In this document: positions 6,294 through 10,570 of the stretch, one piece after another
Layout of the letters: each line of letters starts with the position of its first letter
Numbering within the stretch: the stretch's first letter is position 1
NCBI GenBank assembly: GCA_041563315.1
Contig: JBFFNE010000094.1
Coordinates: forward strand, 1-10,570
Source of the DNA: JBFEYJ01 sp041563315
Lineage (GTDB): Bacteria; Pseudomonadota; Gammaproteobacteria; Thiohalomonadales; Thiohalomonadaceae
DNA length: 10,570 nt
Direction: 5' to 3'
Notes under the pieces: model-generated
Told to the model about the DNA's origin: nothing
The model's input: only the letters and a program-made list of their open reading frames with translations
The model's database searches: none
Position numbers and translations under genes: made by a program

Positions 6294-6752
6294 ATGGGTA
6301 ACGGTAACGTCAGTCGCATCAGTGTTTCTCTGCAGGAGTCTTTGCTGCAGCAGCTCGATGAGATGGTGAGTACACGTGGTTTCGAGTCACGATCCCAGGC
6401 CATCGCCGAGATGGTCAGTCACCAGGTGACGGCGCACAAAAGGGAACTGGGTGACGAGGTAATGGCAGGAACCATTACCCTGCTCTATGACCACTCAACC
6501 CCGCATCTGCAAAAGAACCTGGCTGACCTGCAGCATGAACACATCAGCGCAGTGATTAGTTCTTTGCATGTGCACCTGATGCATTCACAGACTCTGGAGG
6601 TGATCCTGGTACAAGGGCCTGCCGCCGAACTGCAGTTGCTGGCGGACAAGATGACCACCAACCGGGGAGTGATCTCCGGTCAGTTGCAGCTCAGCACCAC
6701 GCTGATGCCGCAGTTGCACCTGCCCAACGGCAAGCGGCGTCTGGATGATTAG
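6294..6752 (+). CDS. NikR-like ribbon-helix-helix regulator with altered metal site
   Basis: The protein has 152 residues. The N-terminal ribbon-helix-helix DNA-binding domain (VSRISVSL at 6-13, then helices to about residue 48, including GFESRSQAI) is followed by an ACT-like C-terminal domain, as in the nickel repressor NikR. Aligned by eye with Escherichia coli NikR, the nickel ligands H76, H87 and H89 correspond to H81, H92 and H94 here (QHEH and LHVH). The fourth ligand, C95, corresponds to T100 (SQTLE in place of DDCLE). The square-planar nickel site is therefore incomplete, and the effector may be another metal or ligand. A TTG 18 bases upstream is in frame, but AAAGGA (6281-6286) places the start at the ATG at 6294. 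It lies between the two sigma-54 units and could regulate either, or nickel-dependent urease or guanidine hydrolase genes elsewhere. Confidence 0.85.
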   Translation: MGNGNVSRISVSLQESLLQQLDEMVSTRGFESRSQAIAEMVSHQVTAHKRELGDEVMAGTITLLYDHSTPHLQKNLADLQHEHISAVISSLHVHLMHSQTLEVILVQGPAAELQLLADKMTTNRGVISGQLQLSTTLMPQLHLPNGKRRLDD

Positions 6753-6755
6753 GCA

Positions 6756-6772
6756 GGCACCAATTCTGTGCA
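6756..6772 (+). promoter_or_regulatory. NtrC-like enhancer dyad upstream of the UAAP operon
   Basis: GGCACCAATTCTGTGCA matches the NtrC consensus TGCACCA-N3-TGGTGCA at 11 of its 14 defined bases and keeps the GCAC-N7-GTGC core. Its centre is about 93 bases upstream of the -24 element and about 118 upstream of the predicted start site, nearly the same geometry as the dyad at 814-830. It begins four bases after the regulator stop codon. A second, compressed pair of half-sites (TGCACTGGTGCA) lies at 6793-6804. Confidence 0.6.
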
Positions 6773-6803
6773 GGAGAAAACGGATCCCCCCCTGCACTGG
6801 TGC
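6757..6803. repeat. two-step palindrome overlapping the NtrC-like site
   Basis: GCACCA (6757-6762) pairs with TGGTGC (6798-6803). Inside it, GTGCAGG (6768-6774) pairs with CCTGCAC (6791-6797). The left arms are separated by five unpaired bases, and the innermost loop is 16 bases. In RNA this would be a bulged 13-bp stem immediately after the regulator gene, so it may help end or stabilise that transcript. In DNA it multiplies GCAC/GTGC half-sites. No T-run follows. Confidence 0.6.
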
Positions 6804-6855
6804 ACTGATCTCATCCCAACTCGCGTAAGACCGTTGATTCACGTTCATACGCGGC

Positions 6856-6871
6856 TGGCATGTAACTTGCC
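6856..6871 (+). promoter_or_regulatory. sigma-54 (RpoN) promoter of the UAAP operon
   Basis: TGGCATGTAACTTGCC fits the sigma-54 consensus TGGCAC-N5-TTGCW with two mismatches at less conserved bases. The invariant GG (6857-6858) and GC (6869-6870) are exactly 10 bases apart. Transcription should begin near 6881-6882, leaving a leader of about 67 bases before the ATG at 6949. That leader is too short for, and does not resemble, a full guanidine-I riboswitch. Confidence 0.8.
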
Positions 6872-6948
6872 ATGTCTGCCGGTAATACTGAAACGTTTAA
6901 TCGTATTAATTCGGGCGATGGCTTGAACGAAACACGGAGTACTGAACG

Positions 6949-7692
6949 ATGACAGAAACAACCCAGGCCAAGGCAATCGACCCGGCCAAACTGCTATGGG
7001 AGGAGTTCATCCCCGGCGGTACCCACTGGTCGGGGGTGATCCGTCGCGGCAATACCCTGCGAATTACCGACATCAATGGCGGCGCTAATGTCTCTGCCCT
7101 GTTGTTCAACCAGGAGGAGAAGACCGAGCGTTACAACATGGCCGATACCCTCAAGGCTCAGCATACCGCGTTCCTCACCAAGGGCTTTGTCTGCTACTCC
7201 GATATGGGCCGGGTACTGATGTCGGTCACCGAGGACACCTGTGGGTGGCACGACACCATTTGCGGTCTGTCCAATGCACGATTGATTCACGAAAAGTATG
7301 GTGAAGGGCGGTTCGAGGAATTGCGCAATGCCTATTTTAAAAACGGCCGCGACAGCCTGCTGATCGAGATGGGCAAGTGGGGGCTGAGCAGTCGCGATCT
7401 GGTTTCCAATCTTAACTTGTTCAGCAAGGTGACAGTGAACGATGAGGGTGACTTGCACTTTGTTGAGAGAAATTCGAAGGCGGGTGACTACATCGAGCTG
7501 CGCGCGGAGATGAATACGTTGGTGGTGCTCTCCACGGCACCGCACCCGATGGCCCCGGCCGGCCAGTACAACCCCAAGCCGGTGCAGCTTGCCGCATTCC
7601 ACTCCGGCGAGGTGCTGGAAGAGGATTTCTGCCGCAACTTCCGTCCGGAGAATGTACGCGGTTTTTACAACACCGAACTGTGGTTTCGCTAG
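6949..7692 (+). CDS. urea amidolyase-associated protein UAAP1 (DUF1989), carboxyguanidine deiminase subunit
   Basis: This 247-residue DUF1989 protein matches the urea carboxylase-associated protein 1 group, once annotated as an aminomethyltransferase relative. UAAP1 and UAAP2 together have been shown in other bacteria to form carboxyguanidine deiminase (CgdAB), which turns carboxyguanidine into allophanate and ammonia. Visible signatures are EDTCGWHDTICG (95-106, with C98, H101 and C105), SSRDLVSNLNLF (147-158), YIELRAEMNT (181-190) and QYNPKPVQ (206-213). It shares these landmarks with the next gene product but lacks that protein's GGACAxESN and HNCRDN motifs. CACGGAG (6932-6938) precedes the ATG at 6949 by ten bases. 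It is the first gene behind the second sigma-54 promoter; its stop codon lies in the ribosome-binding site of the next gene. Confidence 0.9.
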   Translation: MTETTQAKAIDPAKLLWEEFIPGGTHWSGVIRRGNTLRITDINGGANVSALLFNQEEKTERYNMADTLKAQHTAFLTKGFVCYSDMGRVLMSVTEDTCGWHDTICGLSNARLIHEKYGEGRFEELRNAYFKNGRDSLLIEMGKWGLSSRDLVSNLNLFSKVTVNDEGDLHFVERNSKAGDYIELRAEMNTLVVLSTAPHPMAPAGQYNPKPVQLAAFHSGEVLEEDFCRNFRPENVRGFYNTELWFR

Positions 7693-7703
7693 GAGGAGAT
7701 GCA

Positions 7704-8357
7704 ATGAGTAGCCAGAAACTGGTAGAGAGCCCGCGCGATCCGGCCAAAGCCTCATGGCGTTCCGTGCTGCCCGCCGGCGAACCGTGGATGCGGACCATCA
7801 AAAAGGGGCAGGTGTTGCGCATGCTCGACCTTAAGGGTAACCAGGCGGTCGACACCATTTTTTACAGCGCCGAAGATCCGACGGAACGCTATAGCGCCAA
7901 CGACACCATTCGGGCGCAGGGCAATATCTACCTGACCACCGGATCGAAACTTCTCACCGACGAGGACAATGTGCTGATGACGATTGTTGCCGACACCTGC
8001 GGTCGCCACGATACCCTGGGTGGCGCCTGTGCGGCCGAGAGCAATACCGTGCGTTACGCGCTGGACAAAAAGCCGATGCACAACTGTAGAGATAACTATT
8101 TGTTGGCGTTGACCAACTGGGAAGCGGACGAGCTGGACAAGCGCGACCTGGTGAGCAACGTCAATTTCTTTATGAATGTGCCGGTGACCCCGGAGGGTCG
8201 TCTGACGTTTGAAGACGGTATCTCCGAAGCGGGCAAGTACGTGGAGCTGAAGGCTGAGATGGACACCATCGTCCTCATCTCCAACTGCCCACAGCTGAAT
8301 AATCCCTGTAACGCCTACAACCCGACGCCGGTCGAGTTGATTGTGTGGGATGAGTAA
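7704..8357 (+). CDS. urea amidolyase-associated protein UAAP2 (DUF1989), carboxyguanidine deiminase subunit
   Basis: This 217-residue DUF1989 protein matches urea carboxylase-associated protein 2, the partner of UAAP1 in carboxyguanidine deiminase (CgdAB). It carries a richer set of likely metal or catalytic residues: ADTCGRHDTLGGACAAESN (96-114, with C99, H102 and C109) and MHNCRDNYL (125-133, with H126 and C128). It also has RDLVSNVNFF (147-156), YVELKAEMDT (179-188) and YNPTPVE (205-211), parallel to UAAP1. The ATG at 7704 is preceded by a strong AGGAGGAG (7691-7698) that overlaps the UAAP1 stop codon; an in-frame upstream ATG at 7680 would overlap UAAP1 and lacks such a site. The pair is clearly cotranscribed and arose by an ancient duplication. 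Confidence 0.92.
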   Translation: MSSQKLVESPRDPAKASWRSVLPAGEPWMRTIKKGQVLRMLDLKGNQAVDTIFYSAEDPTERYSANDTIRAQGNIYLTTGSKLLTDEDNVLMTIVADTCGRHDTLGGACAAESNTVRYALDKKPMHNCRDNYLLALTNWEADELDKRDLVSNVNFFMNVPVTPEGRLTFEDGISEAGKYVELKAEMDTIVLISNCPQLNNPCNAYNPTPVELIVWDE

Positions 8358-8391
8358 AGAAATTCGCTGAGTGCACGAAGATAGGGGATGC

Positions 8392-8475
8392 CATTGCGAG
8401 TGTAGTGAAGCAATCTGAGCATCGACAGGGATTGCATCGTCACATCGGTTCCTCGCAATGACAGCGCAATGACAG
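8392..8475. repeat. dispersed palindrome with 11-bp tandem repeat
   Basis: In the 189-bp gap between UAAP2 and the carboxylase gene, CATTGCGAG (8392-8400) pairs with CTCGCAATG (8452-8460), and GCAATC (8410-8415) with GATTGC (8430-8435). The CATTGCGAG...GAAGCAATC type of palindrome is a common dispersed repeat in proteobacterial genomes. The 11-bp word CGCAATGACAG is repeated in tandem at 8454-8464 and 8465-8475. No promoter of sigma-54 type is visible in this gap, and no T-run follows the palindrome. Confidence 0.7.
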
Positions 8476-8546
8476 GGGGCACCCAGCAAAGCTTCAGGTA
8501 CTTGGGGCTTATTGATTTAAGCGGTTATTACACCGGGAACGAAAAT

Positions 8547-10570
8547 ATGTTTAACAAGGTTTTAATTGCCAACCGCGGCGCCATCGCTTGTCGCATCATC
8601 CGCACACTGAAAAAAATGGGGGTGAAGTCGGTGGCCGTCTATTCGGAGGCCGACAAACATTCGGCGCATGTGCTGCAGGCGGACGAGGCGATTTGCATCG
8701 GGCCGCCGCCGGCCGCGGAGAGTTATCTCGATCATAAAAAGATCCTCAAACTGGCAAAGGAACTGGGCGTTGAGGCGATCCATCCCGGTTACGGGTTCCT
8801 GAGCGAAAACGCCACCTTTGCCCAGGCTTGCGAAGTGGAGGGTATCGCCTTTATCGGGCCGACGCCGCAACAGATGCTCGACTTCGGCCTCAAGCACACG
8901 GCGAGGCACCTGGCGCAGGAGAATAAGGTGCCGCTGCTGCCTGGCACCGGCCTGCTCGATGATGTGGCACATGCCGAAAAAGAGGCGAGCCGCATCGGCT
9001 ACCCGGTGATGCTGAAGAGCACCGCCGGGGGCGGTGGCATCGGTATGCAGCTCTGCTGGAACGAGAAAGAGCTGGTCGAGGCCTTCCATTCAGTCGAGCG
9101 CTTGTCGCGCAACAATTTCTCCCAGGGCGGAATTTTTCTCGAAAAATATGTCGAGTTAGCGCGTCACATCGAGGTGCAGATCTTCGGCGACGGTGAGGGC
9201 AAGGTGGTGGCCCTCGGCGAGCGCGACTGTTCGGTGCAGCGTCGCAACCAAAAGGTGATCGAGGAGACTCCGGCACCGGGCCTGAGCGATGTGCAGCGAG
9301 AGCAGTTGATGGCTGCCGCCGTGCGTCTCGGTGAGGCGGTGGACTACCGATCCGCCGGTACCGTGGAGTTTGTCTACGATACCAAAAGCCGTGAGTTCTA
9401 CTTCCTTGAGGTAAACACCCGCCTGCAGGTGGAGCACGGCGTCACCGAAGAGGTGACTGGGGTGGATCTGGTCGAGTGGATGGTGCGCCTCGCCGCTGGG
9501 GAAAACGATTTTGTTCACCGCTACACGCATGCACCCTCCGGCTGTTCAATTCAGGTGCGTCTCTATGCGGAGGACCCGGGCAAGAATTTCCAGCCGAGCA
9601 GCGGCCTGCTGAGCGAAGTGAGATTTGATGAGTCGGTGCGGGTCGACACCTGGGTGGAGCCGGGTAGCCGGGTGCCGCCCTATTACGATCCGATGATCGC
9701 CAAGGTGATCGTCAAGGGCGAGGCGCGTGAGGCGGCTCGTGAAAGATTATTGGTGGCGCTGGAGAACACCGCCCTCTCCGGCATCGAAACCAACCTGGCA
9801 TATCTTAGCCAGATCCTGGCGGATCCGGTTTTCATCAAAGGTGAGCACTACACCCGCTACCTCGACAAGCTCGCGTACAAAGCGACCACCGTCGAGGTGC
9901 TCTCGCCCGGCACCCAGTCGATGGTGCAGGACTATCCGGGCCGCACCGGTTACTGGGATATCGGTGTGCCGCCCTCCGGGCCGATGGATCACCTCGCCTT
10001 TCGTTTGGCCAACCGTATCGTCGGCAACGAGGAGGGCACGGCGGCGCTGGAGCTGACCATCACCGGGCCGACCCTGAAATTCCATGTCGACAGCGTGATC
10101 GCCCTGGCAGGTGCCCACATGAAAGCCGAGCTCGACGGCGGGGCGCTGCATTATTGGCGGCCGATCCCGGTAAAGGCCGGCAGCGTGCTCAAGATTCGCG
10201 GTATCAATGGCCCCGGTTCGCGCACCTATCTGGCGGTGAAGGGCGGCCTCGATGTGCCTGGCTACTTGGGCAGCAAGTCCACCTTCACTCTGGGCCAGTT
10301 CGGCGGGCATGCGGGGCGCGCTTTGCAGGTGGGTGACGTGCTGCGCCTGAATGGTGAATACTCGCTGGACACCGGTTGCGCAGCGCTGCCGGAACAACTG
10401 ATCCCGGAATACCACAAGCACTGGGACATCCATGTGATGTACGGGCCGCACGGTGCGCCGGACTTCTTTACCGATAGCGACATCGAAACCTTCTTCCGTA
10501 TCGACTGGGAGGTGCATTACAACTCCTCTCGCACCGGCGTGCGCCTCATCGGTCCGAAACCGACCTGGGC
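8547..10570 (+). CDS. urea/guanidine carboxylase, N-terminal 674 residues (runs off right edge)
   Basis: This biotin-dependent carboxylase is cut by the window edge after 674 of a usual roughly 1,200 residues. Residues 1-445 form the biotin carboxylase domain: VLIANRGAIACRII (5-18), HPGYGFLSEN (79-88), the ATP-grasp glycine loop LKSTAGGGGIGM (156-167), ERDCSVQRRNQK (225-236) and EVNTRLQVEHGVTEEVTG (288-305). From about 450 (SPGTQSMVQDYPGRTGYWD) the KipA/allophanate-hydrolase-subunit-2-like part of the carboxyltransferase domain begins, with the urea carboxylase hallmark YGPHGAPDFFT (632-642). The rest of that domain and the biotin carrier lie outside. Urea and guanidine carboxylases are close relatives; adjacency to UAAP1/UAAP2 favours guanidine, but the diagnostic carboxyltransferase residues cannot be judged here. 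The ATG at 8547 has only a weak GGGAA (8535-8539). The frame is uninterrupted. It is probably cotranscribed with UAAP1/UAAP2. Confidence 0.93.
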   Translation, partial: MFNKVLIANRGAIACRIIRTLKKMGVKSVAVYSEADKHSAHVLQADEAICIGPPPAAESYLDHKKILKLAKELGVEAIHPGYGFLSENATFAQACEVEGIAFIGPTPQQMLDFGLKHTARHLAQENKVPLLPGTGLLDDVAHAEKEASRIGYPVMLKSTAGGGGIGMQLCWNEKELVEAFHSVERLSRNNFSQGGIFLEKYVELARHIEVQIFGDGEGKVVALGERDCSVQRRNQKVIEETPAPGLSDVQREQLMAAAVRLGEAVDYRSAGTVEFVYDTKSREFYFLEVNTRLQVEHGVTEEVTGVDLVEWMVRLAAGENDFVHRYTHAPSGCSIQVRLYAEDPGKNFQPSSGLLSEVRFDESVRVDTWVEPGSRVPPYYDPMIAKVIVKGEAREAARERLLVALENTALSGIETNLAYLSQILADPVFIKGEHYTRYLDKLAYKATTVEVLSPGTQSMVQDYPGRTGYWDIGVPPSGPMDHLAFRLANRIVGNEEGTAALELTITGPTLKFHVDSVIALAGAHMKAELDGGALHYWRPIPVKAGSVLKIRGINGPGSRTYLAVKGGLDVPGYLGSKSTFTLGQFGGHAGRALQVGDVLRLNGEYSLDTGCAALPEQLIPEYHKHWDIHVMYGPHGAPDFFTDSDIETFFRIDWEVHYNSSRTGVRLIGPKPTW

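Noticed and set aside
6825..6838. IHF-like site between the NtrC dyad and the second sigma-54 promoter
   Set aside because: On the minus strand AATCAA is present, but the TTR part is one base out of register; too weak to call.
7752..8489. 245-codon open frame on the minus strand opposite UAAP2
   Set aside because: It is antisense to a clear DUF1989 gene and shows no domain or start signal.
8479..8495. GGCACCCAGCAAAGC as a sigma-54 promoter before the carboxylase gene
   Set aside because: GG and GC are not 10 bases apart and the TTGC element is missing.

Overview
The window carries a nitrogen-scavenging gene cluster of the urea carboxylase type, now best read as a guanidine-degradation cluster. 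All ten genes are on the + strand. The carboxylase gene runs off the right edge. Gene content, the NtrC/sigma-54 style promoters, the NikR-like regulator and the dispersed palindromes suggest a proteobacterium, most likely a gammaproteobacterium. This is inferred from style; no marker gene confirms it.

Layout. (1) 145-573 is an AT-rich GFA-family zinc protein gene. An imperfect palindrome resembling a decayed integron attC site follows it, and the gene looks unrelated to the rest. (2) 574-969 is non-coding and holds an NtrC-like dyad (814-830) and a near-perfect sigma-54 promoter (907-922). (3) 970-6076 is a tight five-gene operon: periplasmic binding protein, permease and ATPase of a NitT/TauT-type ABC importer, a creatininase-family amidohydrolase, and a type III glutamine synthetase-like ligase (GlnT/gamma-glutamylmethylamide synthetase group). 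(4) 6077-6293 is a nested inverted-repeat element. (5) 6294-6752 encodes a NikR-like ribbon-helix-helix regulator lacking the nickel-ligand cysteine. (6) 6753-6948 holds a second NtrC-like dyad and a second sigma-54 promoter. (7) 6949-8357 encodes the paralogous pair UAAP1 and UAAP2, known in other bacteria as the two subunits of carboxyguanidine deiminase. (8) 8358-8546 contains a second dispersed palindrome. (9) From 8547 to the edge is the urea/guanidine carboxylase: biotin carboxylase domain plus the first part of the carboxyltransferase domain.

How the genes may work together (inference from known families): the importer brings in guanidine or a related compound, the carboxylase makes carboxyguanidine, UAAP1/UAAP2 deiminate it to allophanate, and an allophanate hydrolase, expected beyond the right edge, would release ammonia. 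The GlnT-like ligase could capture nitrogen. The creatininase-family hydrolase could release a guanidino or amide substrate upstream. Two transcription units share the same enhancer-promoter geometry, which points to joint control by nitrogen limitation. I see no guanidine riboswitch in either short leader.

The most interesting points are the duplicated NtrC/sigma-54 control, the NikR-like protein with an altered metal site, and the creatininase/GlnT pair inside a guanidine-type transporter operon.
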